A stretch of 64,000 bases of DNA from Breviolum minutum Mf 1.05b.01 (GCA_000507305.1 DF241142.1:11771-75770), one strand, 5' to 3'; positions 44,113-56,260 are shown, numbered from the stretch's first letter. Program-made: numbers and translations. The notes: generated from the sequence alone by a model not told the origin.

Positions 44113-44361
44113 TGACTGTCCTGAATCTTCTTTCCAGGCTATGATGGATTTTGTAGATCCACACTCCCACGAAATCTTCACAATTTTTGCGGCCTCCTTC
44201 CTCAAGTCCCTGTTTTCATCAGGCGCATCATCGTCGTCCTCCTCCAAATTTCCTTGTTGAATCATGGGGATCCGGGCACCCTCAAGAAACAGATGTTGAT
44301 AGAGCTCGGTGAGATGTGACAATGCGCAGCTTGGGATTAGTAACCAGCTTTCCCACTCTTC
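44113..44361 (-). CDS. Candidate exon, unknown protein
   Basis: About 249 nt from acceptor CGCCCACAG. It reads EEWESWLLIPSCALSHLTEL, then GARIPMIQQGNLEEDDDDAP and RKEAAKIVKISWECGS. The end is either donor GTTACC (given) or GACAGT 7 nt earlier. It is one of the most protein-like stretches outside the retroelement. Confidence 0.55.
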
Positions 44362-45464
44362 CTGTGGGCGTTGTGAAAACATGTTTTTTTTCATGTTCTA
44401 TTGTAAGAGAACCCCTCCCAACAGTTTTTTGTTGATGCTGTTATTTCGCGAGTTACACCTGAAGTATTGGTATAGCCGTATAGCCTTCTTGACCCTCTGA
44501 CATAATGCATGGAATGTGTGCTATAAATGCTGGCGAACGTGTGCGAATCCTCCAGCTTTTTGCGGGATGGTGCAGGCCTACAAATTACAACTGAATTCTG
44601 AGGTGCCGACGCGTGGAGGAGCCCTTTTTCCCATCCGCGTTCCTGTACGAAAAATTTCTCACTGCAAAAATCGTTGGCACACCCGTGGCTTCATGCATCT
44701 GCAACATCGGGGCCTCTCAAAACTCAAAACCAAGATCTTCTATTTTTCGGAAACTGATCATAAGCCGTTGCATCGTTTTCAACATTTAAGTACACAATCT
44801 AGAGAGCACGGGGGTCAATCCTTTGAACTTTGGGGGGTGCATCCAATCCCTAGCCTATCAAAAACTTAAAAGGCTCTGCATAATCTCCTTTTCATACAGG
44901 GTCAGTACAATTGTGCCAAGTGACCAACGAAAAAAATCCTGATATGATACATTTGTAACGTCAGAAACAAATGGTAATCTTGGCCAACCTGAAATTCAAT
45001 GGACAAGATGAAAAAACGCACTCTTTGAATTGATTTCATTACAGCCAGGCTAAGGTCCCACTCATAACTGAGATAACTACTGTTCGTCTCCCAACCATGA
45101 CATGTCATTTTGGAGTTGTTGAACACGTACCCAATTCCCAATCACAATTCATCTATTTAATCTGGAAAAATTCAACCTCAAATCCACCAAATTGCCAAAA
45201 ATCATGTCGTTTTCAATGGATTCCCTGTCTAAACCACCCCTCTTGAGAGGTGACATCGTTATCATCCTTGATATCGTCACATCATGTGACACTTGACCAT
45301 CGGCTCGGGCTCCCACTTTGCACGATGGATTCGCGAATCCAGGTGTCGGACCTTCGCACGCCTAGGTCCGAAACGTCCCGGGACCTCATCCCCCAACGAC
45401 TCGGAATGTCCAAACAAAAACAATTTAGATCACAGTGACCAAAAATAATGACAGCACATCTTAC

Positions 45465-45562
45465 CTCTGACCACAAATCCAGACCAGCGACAGTTCTTCC
45501 AGTTCCTGTGCCATCTTTAAAAGCGCCATCACGCTGGCCTCTTGTCGTTTTAGCAAAAATTG
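45465..45562 (-). CDS. Candidate exon, helical
   Basis: 98-nt exon from acceptor CCGTGAG to a strong GTAAGA donor. It reads FLLKRQEASVMALLKMAQEL, then EELSLVWICGQR. A second frame (TTRGQRDGAFKDGTGTGRTV) is also open. Confidence 0.5.
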
Positions 45563-45670
45563 CTCACGGTGAGGGAGTCATGCCTTTCATTAATACAGGA
45601 CTTCCGACAGGTTGCACAACTACACTTTTTTGATCCCCTGGTATTCCAAGGATACTTGAGCCTTGTGGTT

Positions 45671-45815
45671 TCATTCAAAGAGACATTGGGCACAAGTTCC
45701 CAACGCTTCGAGAAGCACCGGAACTGGCGCCTTGGCCTCTTCAGTGACTTCGGACTGCGCTTGCCTTTGCAGCGGCTTCAGTGTATGGGGCTTGGCCGTT
45801 GCCAAGCTTGCATTG
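45671..45815 (-). CDS. Candidate exon ending in a stop
   Basis: 145-nt segment after acceptor ATCACAG. It reads NASLATAKPHTLKPLQRQAQ, then VTEEAKAPVPVLLEALG, with TGA at 45671. It could instead be an internal exon with an unseen donor. Confidence 0.45.
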
Positions 45816-46146
45816 CTGTGATGACATGTGTGCCTTCTCTTGTCTTTAAAACGTGTCGGTTTATTCCAATCGATCTAAAATAATGCTTTGAGATTTGCTC
45901 ACCCTTCAACAGTCATGGGGGTGGACACACCGCAGACATGTACTCCCCCGAAAAGCAACATGGAACCCATGCGCGTTGCCTTTAAAAAAAAAAAAAAAGC
46001 GTCTCTCACTTTCCCGAAACTCATGTTAGTTTTCAGGTGTTTATACAGTTTTCGCTACTCACCACCCTGTAACTATAGGCAGGCAAGCTTTCAAACGAAA
46101 AAAATCCCAAAATCCCCACAAGGCTCCCGACATGGGGCTCAGGGCC

Positions 46147-46260
46147 TCAGTCAACAGTGGGGGGTGTCCTGCTTGGAGCATCTGGCAGCAACGATGCCAA
46201 CCGAGTTGCCCCAAAGATAGCCATCCGACCCTTGCGGGTGGGTCGTGGTGGAGGTCTGCC
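46147..46260 (-). CDS. Gene J, terminal exon with stop
   Basis: Acceptor CCACGCAG, then GRPPPRPTRKGRMAIFGATR and SLLPDAPSRTPPTVD with TGA. It joins the 46.4-kb exon in phase 0. Basic and Pro-rich C-terminus. Confidence 0.5.
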   Translation of the reverse strand, partial: GRPPPRPTRKGRMAIFGATRLASLLPDAPSRTPPTVD

Positions 46261-46398
46261 CTGCGTGGCCAGGTGGATGGTGCCGGCATGGCAACACTCC
46301 CATCCGCCCCTACTTCCTTCATAGGGCAATACTTGGAACCCAGTGTCGCTACCATGAGTAAATTTGGATGACCATCCAATTTAGCTTCTCCAAAAAAC

Positions 46399-46481
46399 CG
46401 AGTCACCCCCATGGGCCTTGCGGAGCTTTTCACGCTCCAGCCTCCGATTTCGCCCACGCAAAAGGATCAACACAACCGAAT
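46399..46481 (-). CDS. Gene J, penultimate exon
   Basis: 83-nt exon from acceptor GTAAG to donor GTTTTT. It reads SVVLILLRGRNRRLEREKLR, then KAHGGDS. The entry phase fits the 46.9-kb exon and the exit phase fits the terminal exon. Confidence 0.5.
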
Positions 46482-46744
46482 CTTACCTACAGTATCTGGA
46501 TCCAGACTATCTTATTGGCGTTGTGGCACCTTGGAACATGGTACATGCGGTCACTTCAAGCCAATTTGGTTGCTTCAAGCCCATGATATTTGTTCAGTCA
46601 AAAGTTTGGCCTTCGTTCTGCGGGTTGTCAACACCTCTTCAGAGTGTTCAAATACTTCTTGTACATGTAGCGGCATGGAAAGCGATTGAATTCACTTCCA
46701 ATTATTGCTTCACATCTGTACAGTTTCTTCATCTTCATTCAGTA

Positions 46745-46799
46745 CCATCATCATCATCATCATCATCACCACCACCAGCATGATCAGCATCATCATCAG

Positions 46800-46861
<62 letters not shown>

Positions 46862-46881
46862 CCACCACCACCACCACCACC
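46745..46881. repeat. ATC/ACC microsatellite
   Basis: Compound CAT and CAC array located in the intron just after the donor of the 46.9-kb exon. Confidence 0.9.
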
Positions 46882-46890
46882 CACCCTCAC

Positions 46891-47086
46891 CCAACACCAT
46901 GTCCACCAGCCTGCTCATTGGTGGTCGACCCGCAGCAGCTTCTCCACCCACAGATCCCCGCCGCGGACTTTCTCCAGCATTCTTTGCAGCCGTTGGTGTG
47001 GCACCGCCGCCGCGACCACCCACTCCGGGACGCCCAGTGCGTTCGGCTGCTGTGCCTGCAGGGCCAGACGCCCCTTGGCGAGTGTC
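46891..47086 (-). CDS. Gene J, Gly/Arg/Ala-rich exon
   Basis: 196-nt GC-rich exon from acceptor CTGGCAG to donor GTGAGG. It reads TGRPGVGGRGGGATPTAAKN, then AGRPPMSRLVDMVL. RGG-like composition suggests nucleic-acid or chromatin association, by composition only. Confidence 0.5.
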
Positions 47087-47749
47087 CTGCCAGGGCGGCG
47101 ACTGGCACCCGCGAGGATTGACTAAACCAGGGAACCAACAAAGCTTGCAACCGCTGCAACAGCTGCCTGGGAAGGATGCAAAATGCCATTGCGCCTTGCC
47201 CTTGGCACAACCATGGCTTTACAAAAATCTGTTGCAGTCAGGGCATCAAAACTGGTGGCACATGCGAAATGCACACTTCCCTTTTTGTTTGCACTTCTTG
47301 GGGTGATTCAAGATAAGATGTCTGCCAAAATGCCAAGGCTTCAAACGATATTACGAGGTGGGAAATAACTCATCAACGAGACGGTTACTGTTGCGTAATG
47401 ATTCCTTGGTGGCTTTTGTAGTCTCAGCCAACTAGAGAATCATCCACACTCGGAATCACAATGAAAGCATCAATAAATGAACTGGCTAGCTAGCCATCTA
47501 CCCAAGTCAACATCACCTATGATTCCCTATGATCCTATTTTTTGGAACCTTTCTGCTGAGTGTGTTGAACCCACCTAAAACCACACGACACACGAAACTT
47601 GCTTTAGCCCCAGTGACAGCTCTTCTTCAGCGGCCTCCTGTCCGTGTGAGTTCTGGGGGCAAAAAAACTGCTGAAAGGTGGGAAAATCTTCGAAATTCTA
47701 GTATCCTTACATTGCAGGAGGCTCCCTTGTGGTACCATGATGGGGCTAT

Positions 47750-47937
47750 GGTCCCTCATCCTCGATGAACCAGGGATGTGTGGGACCATCACGACCCGCC
47801 TGCTCCGCCTGTGCCGCTTCCGCCTCTGCGGCGGCTTTCTCATCGAAGAGACCTTGGGAGATGGCACCAGCATCTCGAATCACAGAAGTCCCTTCTTGCG
47901 TGGGTTTTTGTTGAGCCTCACCCTTTGGCCCCTCCGT
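47750..47937 (-). CDS. Gene J, Ala/Glu-rich exon
   Basis: Starts at acceptor GGTTCAG and reads EGPKGEAQQKPTQEGTSVIR, then DEKAAAEAEAAQAEQAGRDG and PTHPWFIEDEG. The donor is unclear, so the 3' limit is approximate. Confidence 0.45.
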
Positions 47938-48047
47938 CTGAACCAGACTTTAAAGGCCCATGGCCCATACCCTTCTGCAAGTCTCATACTTTTTGGGCAG
48001 TTGCAAGGGCCACAAGCGTTGAACCTATCCCAATGCTTCTGAGACAC

Positions 48048-48151
48048 CTAGTTCCTGAAAGTCCGTGTCAGGTTTCATCGTGCGAAGACGCTTGGACAAA
48101 GAAGCCTGGCCATCAGCGAAGATCATTTTTGGACCCCTCAATAAGTGGGCG
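48048..48151 (-). CDS. Gene J, upstream exon
   Basis: From acceptor GACTGCAG: AHLLRGPKMIFADGQASLS, then KRLRTMKPDTDFQEL before GTGTCT. Joining in phase to the 47.94-kb exon would need the non-canonical donor GAACTA ten bases earlier. Confidence 0.5.
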
Positions 48152-48159
48152 CTGCAGTC

Positions 48160-50349
48160 GTTGGTTGCCTACTATCAAACAAGGCCCTGCTTTTACCAGC
48201 GTCTATGTGTACAGGTATTCTTTTTGGGATATACCATACCTGCTCGGACTGTTTGTGCCCGTGACTGGAAAGATGACATGTATGGGCATGGTAGCCACAC
48301 TGTTCCTCTGTATCCAATACTACAAATTCAGTTGCAGATACACAAAGAAGGAGGGAGAGAGCGAGAGAGAGAGACTGGCAAAGATCTGGGTAAACTAAAA
48401 TCAGAGACCGAAACAGACTAGTAGAGTATTGGAGTCTAGCAGTCTGGTCTACAGCATGTTCTTTTTTGTTGAATTTTGGCATTTGAAAGGAGCTTTTGTT
48501 GAAAGAAGTCCTGCCAAAGTTCTGTGTCCGCATGTCTTTCATGCCGCGATGACCAAGAGACAATGAAAACCAAAATGCTGTATTTTGTAATGTATATATA
48601 AATATGTATATATATATATATACATATTATATATGTATATATATGTATAGACAGATACGCACATATGTTTGCAGGGTGTGAGAAATTACATGTGTAAAAT
48701 AATCTTCCGATTCAAGTAGAAAAAATATAAGATATGTATAGATCCATATCAAAAAAATGATACTGGGGTACCATAACGGTATTATATGGTAAAATCTATA
48801 GAATCTCTGTTCCCCCCGTCCCCAACACAGATGTTTTCTGACCATGATGTCTAAACGTGTCTTTGCGAACCCGTCGAGCTTCCAGAAGTCGACAGGCCTC
48901 CATAGATTGAAACGCGGAAGCTTCCCAAAAAATAGAGAAATGGAGAAAATATAAATTTTGAAATGAGAACCAAAAAAATACAAAGTTCTATTTCTTTGCG
49001 TCAGATTGTTGGTTTGCAATATCAGCATCCTAGAATGATGAAGAAGCTGCCAACGACACAGCAGATGCCGCCAAGTGACTTTGGTCAATGCTGCCAAGTA
49101 TGGCTTTGACCTAGTATGACACAGCAGATATGGAGGGTGGCTAAAATTCGCACAAATTTAAGAAGGCCCCGTGAAGTTTGAAAACGCGATGTGGATGGAT
49201 GGACGGAAGGATGGATGGATGAAATTGATTGATCAGCAATTGAGTGATAGAAAAATAGCCGGGCAAACAGACAGATAGGAAGATTGGTACAACTATACAG
49301 ATCGGCATATGGATTGTAAGTATGCACATGTCTCAAATATATGAATAGAAAGATAGGCAATGAGGTAAGTAGACAAACAAAATACTATACAGCTGGATGG
49401 AAATCCAAACAATTTAGAAATGTCAAAATCTATCTTGAAAAGCTGAGAACTGGAGGGACATACTTTTTTCCAAGTCAACATGAATCAACTGGAATACCTT
49501 CTCACAACCTTAGGCTGGCTGGCAAACTGCTTAAGGTTCTGGCTCCAAAACACTTCTGATGTGCATCACGTCAGGCACCTATCGAAATCTCGAAATCGAA
49601 ATCGGAAGTCTTTTCACATGGGACCATTTCCTTGGTCCCTAACCCTCCAAAACGAGACGAGACCTTTGGACCTTTGCAAAAAAAGATTGAAAAACAACTT
49701 GAGGATATGCCAACAATTCAACTCGCAAAAATCTCTTCACTTCCAGCCGCTGGAAACCTCTTCACTCAGGATTGGGGTGCCCTCCGTATCGAAGAGATAC
49801 TTTGTTTGAGGACAGGTCGACCTCATGGTAGCAACATGCGATCACATCGCTGTTGTCAACATCTTCATATCCATTCCACTTGGCCAATGACATCAAAAAC
49901 AAGGCCCAAGTACAGTACATTGCATGTTGGTAAGGACTCTCAATTGGCTTACTCCATCAGACTCGACTTTGAACGAACCTCCAGACTGACTTTACTTCCT
50001 CTGCGTGGGGAAAACTCTCCATCTTGGAACCCAAATGCTTCTCTCATGACGTCTTCCGGTCCAATTTCAGTTCATTGCACTTGTCTCCATCACCAGCCTA
50101 GCAAACTTTTGGCTACATCCCTCCATATTCAACCTTCACTTGTCCAACCACCCAAGCCATCCAGGATCATAGCATACCTTTGGGTTCCCAGTTAAAAACA
50201 TTGTCCTAGCAACATGACACACCGCCCAATAGCACGCGCACTGTGTCTACCAACCCTGGCATGTAAGGAACAAGCTGAACTGCTAAGCTTACACCACCAC
50301 CCGCCACGCACCACACACCGGAAACGAGTGACGACCATTGCAGTATCAC
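48160..50349. other. Stretch without a supported exon
   Basis: Contains a TA microsatellite at about 48590-48650 and GGAT/GGAC repeats near 49190-49220. No convincing exon. Confidence 0.35.
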
Positions 50350-50403
50350 CTGCGGATCTTCGGTTTGTGGCGGCTCTAGCTCTTCACTTTTGGCAGTTTT
50401 GGC
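50350..50403 (-). CDS. Candidate micro-exon
   Basis: 54-nt, phase 0-0 exon from acceptor CCCCCAG to donor GTGATA. It reads AKTAKSEELEPPQTEDPQ. It is in phase with the 51.0-kb exon. Confidence 0.45.
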
Positions 50404-51007
50404 CTGGGGGATGTCACATCTTGCGTGCTTGGAAGTCTGAACCTGTTGTAGTGCTAACGATCAGAAGAAAAGAGCGGCTACGGCTACAGTGTAAGATAAA
50501 TTGTATCAAGCACTGGCAGCACTGGATTTCCTTTCCTGCCCACTCTTCCCAACATCATGCCACAAAACCCCTCTTCAAAAACTTTGGGGTGAGGTTATTT
50601 GAGGTCATATGACGATATCTATGCCTATGCAATCTCCCATCATCACCCAATGGCCCTGTGCCTTCTTCATACTCCTGGATTCTTTCAGTGGCCTATCTTT
50701 CGTCCGACTTGGCTTTGGCTTCAATTCCTGACAATTGTTTGCCCCGAAGTTGGGAATGAAACCAAAAATCCTCCCACCTACCCATGACGGCCAAAATGTG
50801 ATAGAAGAACCCGATGCAAAACCAGGAAATGTATGGCACAATGAGGTGACTCTGGCAAAACAAGTAATTCTCAGCTTCCATGGTAGTCTTCACCAAGTTA
50901 GTCCCAGAAAAATATCGCCGTGGAACCTATTTACACATGTTTAAAAAGATGTTTCCAACTCATCGTAGTCTCAAACTTACTGACGGAGTCAACTGGTAGG
51001 AACGAAC

Positions 51008-51077
51008 CTCTTCCAGCTTGGTTTTTTCCTCCACCAGGAATTGAAACTCGTTCTTGACCTTTTCCAGCCGTTCTTGC
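51008..51077 (-). CDS. Candidate coiled-coil exon
   Basis: 70-nt exon from acceptor AATGAG to donor GTTCGT. It reads QERLEKVKNEFQFLVEEKTK, a good coiled-coil pattern. Confidence 0.5.
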
Positions 51078-51229
51078 CTCATTTCCCACGTTAAAAACCC
51101 ACCACAACCCACAAATAGTTGTCAGAAGAAAAGTGCTTCCCATGACCACGGAATGGACCACACCTAAAAACTAGGACCACAACAGCCACATGAGGACAAC
51201 ATCAAAACATCAATAGTCACACCAACCAC

Positions 51230-51309
51230 CTTGTTGCTGTTCTTCGTTCAATGCTTCTTGGAACCCCAGATGCAGAACCTCCACCTTGGATGCCGCCAGG
51301 TTGTCCGGC
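51230..51309 (-). CDS. Candidate helical exon
   Basis: 80-nt exon from acceptor CACCTGAG to donor GTGGTT. It reads PDNLAASKVEVLHLGFQEAL. It is likely part of the same coiled-coil gene, though the phase does not join directly to the 51.08-kb exon. Confidence 0.4.
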
Positions 51310-52347
51310 CTCAGGTGGCATGAGGTGGCACATAGTGGCACCCATAGCATGCCCAACAGGGCCGATCAATTTCAACATACAACAGTTTTCAACATGCATC
51401 ACTGTTGCATCATGCCAGGCCTAGTTATAAACTACCGGGTTTTTGAAGAATCATTCAGCGTCCACTGCTTCAGGTGCGATGGGGCACTGAGCACACAGCT
51501 TGACTCCAGCTGACCTGGGCCATGTCGCAACCCTAAAGTCGTCCGCATGGACTTGGACAATTGAATAAGTGTCACAGGTAACGTACTTGTTCATCATATC
51601 TTTTTGGCTTGTATGCTGGAAATCAAAAAATGGTACATCACATGGCAGGAAGGAGGAGTAATGCAATAAACTCAACACAAAGACTTCGAAGAAGAGCTAC
51701 AGTTTCCAGGTTTATTTCTGGGACCTCATCAAATGTCACATCCTACAGTGTTTCTCCTTTTTGTAGCTGAGATTTTGCAAATTCATCCATCATCCAAACC
51801 TCCTAAAGAACTTGAATTTCTTTAAAAGCTTTGGATACTTAAGTGCTTATTTACCCTATTTCACATCACCTCACCGTCTTTCAAAGACTTTTTCACACAA
51901 GGTCATGGCTCCATTTTTTCATTGAGGGCTTCATCCTGCAATCAGAAAGATTGCAAAATGTGTGGAATGTCTGGGCCATGAGGGCTTTTAGCGACGTCAA
52001 GATGGACCTGATAAGAGCATGGTATTGAAACATGGAGCTATGTAGTAATCTTGGTGCGAGTACCGTATGTCTTTGAGTTTTTTTGAAGGATATCAGGATG
52101 TATAGGATGTGTGGAAAGGCATAGCGACCTGTTGGTGCTTCATGCCATGCTGCACCATATTTCTCTTCACCGTGCCTTCGCGAGAAGGAATTCAGCTTTC
52201 AAGGCCTTGAGGCTCGCATGCACCTTGCAACTCTGAAACCGCCACAGAATCTCTGAAAAGATGCCTCTGCCTTGGCAGGGTTTGTTTGCATTCTTTTCCA
52301 CCAACTTGTGATTTTTTCAGGTGACTCCCATCATGAGAAACCCTCAC

Positions 52348-52475
52348 CTTGACCACTGTCTCCTCCATCTCCGGAGCTTTCTCCACCAACCTCAAGAACT
52401 CAGTTGGTCCTCGACAAAAAGTTTCAACTTCTTGAGGATGCCCCACTGTTGGATCAATGGCACCACATCCGGCCC
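52348..52475 (-). CDS. Candidate exon, unknown
   Basis: 128-nt exon from acceptor CACCAG to donor GTGAGG. It reads GCGAIDPTVGHPQEVETFCR, then TEFLRLVEKAPEMEETVVK. The frame stays open past the donor for another 40 codons. Confidence 0.5.
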
Positions 52476-52639
52476 CTGGTGGCACAGAGAGTGACTGATA
52501 GCTGTACTGGAAGGAATCTTGTCAAAGCACTGCGTGTGAAACACTGGATTTTGGATTGAAACACCAAGTAATTATATTGAACCGTCTGCAGTACAGGTGT
52601 GAAAGCTTCTTACGTGTCTCCTAGTGACTGACTATACGT

Positions 52640-52692
52640 GTATATATATAATATATATTGCATATAATATATATATATATATTATATATATA
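52640..52692. repeat. TA microsatellite
   Basis: Imperfect alternating TA tract. Confidence 0.9.
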
Positions 52693-53359
52693 CAAATCCT
52701 ACCTAATTTCCAGCGCACACAATCAATAGCCATCTTTTCAACACCTAAGGTTGATATATAATAAATCTCCCCGCTGCTTCTAGAGTGTCTATTATGCTTT
52801 AGCTGTTTAGCTTCGCTCCCTTGCCTGCGACTCATCAGGTTCATTCGTGTCAGGGGCCTCGCGTCAGTTCAGTTCTGAGAGTCAAGGCTGAAAGTGGCTT
52901 TTGAGAGGAACTCCTTCAGTAAAATTGTGGATGAACATCCTTTGCAAGTACGCCGCCTAGAAAAGCTTAAGATCACCTCTACATAAACCAGTTACAAGCA
53001 TGCAGCATAAAGTTGAAGGTTGTGGGGTGTACACTTCCATTTCCAGGCTTGATTTTTTTGAGTCTATGGGAAACTCGCGGATGCAAGGATGGCATGCAAG
53101 AATTTCTTTACATTCTCACAAGCATTAGACGTGTCCTGGTGTTGGTGGGTGGGCGGATAATGTCCTTGTATGTGTTTTTTCCGACTTGCAAACCTTGCTT
53201 AAGTTGGGGTTGCCATCACTAATCAATTGCATCTGGCCATGTAAATGTGGTGTAGATGCATGCAGCATTCGCCACCAAACACAAGTGATTTTCCATCGAT
53301 CACTGTACAAAGAGAAACAAAGAACTCATAGAATTGAATCGGAAAATGCTGCAAGAAAC

Positions 53360-53434
53360 CTGCTTCCCCGACATCCCCTTATCATCCCTCAACGGGCACG
53401 GCACATTTCCCGCCAAGCGCTCCAACATGCGGGC
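53360..53434 (-). CDS. Candidate exon, unknown
   Basis: 75-nt, phase 0-0 exon from acceptor TTCACGAG to donor GTTTCT. It reads ARMLERLAGNVPCPLRDDKG. It follows the 53.6-kb exon in phase if that exon ends at the GTTGAT donor near 53520. Confidence 0.45.
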
Positions 53435-53462
53435 CTCGTGAAGGCCCAGAGATGGTGCATAC

Positions 53463-53643
53463 CACATGCTGGAATGACTTCACACTCTTGGCAAGGCCAT
53501 CTTCATCTGAGATATCAACTTTCCTCTCATTTCGCTTGATGATGCGTTCCAACCTTAGAGTCTTGACCACCGAACCTGAACCCAATTGATATCCAGAACC
53601 AGCAAGGAATCTGCCAAGACCTTGTTGCTTGAGGTTCGAAGCT
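53463..53643 (-). CDS. Candidate exon, Gly/Lys-rich
   Basis: From acceptor ATGTCAG: ASNLKQQGLGRFLAGSGYQL, then SVVKTLRLERIIKRNERK. The frame continues through VDISDEDGLAKSVKSFQHV to a GTATGC donor. An earlier donor (GTTGAT, ~53520) would give an 86-nt intron to the next exon, whereas the later one leaves only 28 nt. The earlier donor is therefore favoured. Confidence 0.5.
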
Positions 53644-53649
53644 CTGACA

Positions 53650-55206
53650 TCATAACATATGAGTCACAATGACTGAGCGCCAAGACTGTGTCTTTTTTGT
53701 AGAAACCGTCTTTTCCAGTTCCTGAACGGCAGGGCAATGTTCAACGGTCCCCTCTGAATTTCTTGGATATTCTGCACAAAGATTCGAAGCGACGGAGCAG
53801 CCAAATTGTCGCTGCTTGCATCATTCTGATCAATGTTACTCTGTCAGTGCGGTCACATAATTCCAGCATACCAAGTCAACCCTACTTAGCCCCTACTGCC
53901 ATCAAATATCTCCATTTCTTACTCCTCCCTTTCGGATGTCCACTAAATGTGCCTGAAAAAATACTCAACTCATCATATCAACATCTTGGAAGTGCCATCC
54001 CCACCGCGATTTCCACCTGGATGCGTTCCTCCTGTGTGGACCTAAGGTGCGGGACGATACATTGGACATCTCACAGGAACCTATCCAGAAGTCTCAGATT
54101 TTGTATTTTGAAGGCAATGTCTTAACTCAAAATAGCATTCCAATATATCACAACCCTCAAAAATTGTCAAAAGCAGGAAATCATCTATCTCAAACCTCCC
54201 AATCTGAAGTTTTCAGGTAAGTCCAATGTCAGATTGCCATAATGCCCATGTTGGTCTTGGTCATAGGAAGTACTTGGGTTCGGTCGTATTCTTCAACTCC
54301 TTTTCCAACTCCCGGGCCTCGGGTAGACGATGGGTTCGTCAAGATCCATACTGGGAATATGCCAATGTTGGGCAACTCCCCTTAAGTTTCCAGGAATTTT
54401 TGAGACCCGAGTTCCATTTAAGCTGTTTCGGAAAGGGAGGGGATGCCCTTCGATCTGCGCCTTGTTGGTGCCTCCCAACACCCCAAAAGATTCCCCAAAC
54501 AGAGGCCTTGTGCTCAAGTTGTCGACCTTAGGATGCTTCCAAAAATTCAAGACGTCTACTAAACAAAGGTGGATGGTTGGACCAGTTGCCTCTGGACATT
54601 CCAGTCAGTTTACTCCGTTCGGACCAAATTGCATAGACTAGAAACTTTAAGTCAATTCCGAATCTTCCACAAACCACAAATCTCTGCACTTTTTCCACTG
54701 GTATCCCAAAGTCAGGGATCTCTACAAGACCTGGCCCCTCATCAAATTCATAGCATCCTTTCCTTCAGAAGCAATTCCTTAAGGCCATAGTGAAAAGAGT
54801 TGAAAAGTCTTACCACTAAGATTTCCACAATCGATCTCTACTTGCTTTGGGTCCTCCAGAGTACAAGGGATTCCAAGGCACCCTTGCAGGTTTCAGCCAG
54901 TTGCTTCAACACAAACATGTTGATCTCAACGCAAAAATGGACCACATCAACATTCCAGAGAGCCCATCGTAGCCATGGGGTAGCCAGCATCAAGCCTGAA
55001 AGCTTCCACTAGGTGTCACCCACTTGTGGATGGGATCATTCATAGCTTAGGATTCCTAATGGTCAAATTGACGGTCCTCGAAGTCCTTCCCACCAGCCTT
55101 AGCAGCTTGATTCTCATAGAGAAAGGTATTCACAGCAAGATCACTTCCGGTGCTGGAGACTGAAAGTGGCTGGCATCCTCATGGACTGAGCTGCCCACTT
55201 TTTCTG
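53650..55206. other. Stretch without a well-supported exon
   Basis: A short minus frame near 53985-54055 (HLRSTQEERIQVEIAVGMAL) is possible coding, but its boundaries are unclear. Confidence 0.35.
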
Positions 55207-55485
55207 CTAACCTTTGCCCTTCCTCGGGTCGTGCTTGGTTTGATTGAAGCATTGAGCGCATGCTACTAGCAAAACTACGTCTATGACCAGATACGAAAGC
55301 GAATGGTATATCATGAACGAGAGGGTCGAGAAATTGAATTTAAGGAATAGGACCCAAACTTTTTTCTCTTCACTTATCATGTCCCACTCAGCGGACTCTC
55401 CCACTAAGATCCGGTCTGGCGTGTTCAATACCTTTTCACAAGCTTCCTTCCGTGCATCTGTCCGTACCTGGGTCAGTTGCAACGG
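55207..55485 (-). CDS. Gene M, possible C-terminal exon with membrane span
   Basis: After acceptor GACCCAG the frame reads TDARKEACEKVLNTPDRILV, then ESAEWDMISEEKKVW, and a hydrophobic end (YHSLSYLVIDVVLLVACAQC) before TAA/TGA near 55207. It may be a tail-anchored membrane protein. The start boundary is uncertain. Confidence 0.4.
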   Translation of the reverse strand, partial: PLQLTQVRTDARKEACEKVLNTPDRILVGESAEWDMISEEKKVWVLFLKFNFSTLSFMIYHSLSYLVIDVVLLVACAQCFNQTKHDPRKGKG

Positions 55486-55643
55486 GCACGGGCGGCAAGG
55501 ATTTGTGGGCAATTATGCAATGCAAAGTGTGGTGATGGTTGGATGCAGCATGTGATTTTTTCAGAACTTTCACTTTCAATATGGACGCGCTGTTCCACAA
55601 GACCATTGCCTAGGTTTGAGTCCTAGACTTGGGGGAGTCAAAC

Positions 55644-55756
55644 CTATGGGGCAATTGCAAAAAGAATTCCAATAAATGCAACCGCCAGCTGCGATTCCGC
55701 ACCCGAGCCAGCAACTCCACTTCGGCAGCGGACAGACCTCCCGGAGAAACGGGCAA
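55644..55756 (-). CDS. Gene M, exon 4
   Basis: 113-nt exon from acceptor TTTGCAG to donor GTTTGA. It reads LPVSPGGLSAAEVELLARVR, then NRSWRLHLLEFFLQLPH. Phase 0 entry fits exon 3. Confidence 0.6.
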
Positions 55757-55953
55757 CTGCAAACACAAAAACCCACCAAGGTCATTTGAAGTGAGGTCCT
55801 TTTCACAGTTGAGGTCGAAGATTCTTTTTACCAAAATTTCAGAACTTTGGATGAAAGAATATTTTTCAAATTACTTTGATTGTAGACTGGTTGGTTTGAT
55901 GTTGCTATGTCTATGTTTTGTTTCAACTGCCATTCCCATGCCATACTGTCTAC

Positions 55954-56091
55954 CCTGCAGAAAAAATTGGACAGGGCTTCAGCGGCTGGCACCTCCACGC
56001 AACTTTCCAGGATCCTGTTTCGCAGTATGATGGGTTCCCACCAAGCCCGTAAAAAATCAGGAGGGGAGGTGGTGGGGTGAAGTGATGCTGC
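55954..56091 (-). CDS. Gene M, exon 3
   Basis: 138-nt, phase 0-0 exon from acceptor GATCAG to donor GTAGAC. It reads AASLHPTTSPPDFLRAWWEP, then IILRNRILESCVEVPAAEAL. A second open frame (HHFTPPPPLLIFYGLGG) exists but breaks the phase. Confidence 0.55.
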
Positions 56092-56191
56092 CTGATCCGG
56101 ACATGTTTAGGTCTCAGCATGTTGGTACACAATGTATCTAGAAAATATCTCAACTGCTGCGGCCACTGCAGGATTTCATCACACAACTCAC

Positions 56192-56260
56192 CAACTCGCT
56201 GCTTTGACTGCGCCACTTGCAGTTTACCCCTACCTCGCCATCATCGGCGCCAGCCTCCAC
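56192..56260 (-). CDS. Gene M, exon 2
   Basis: 69-nt, phase 0-0 exon from acceptor TCACGAG to a consensus GTGAGT donor. It reads VEAGADDGEVGVNCKWRSQS. Confidence 0.5.
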
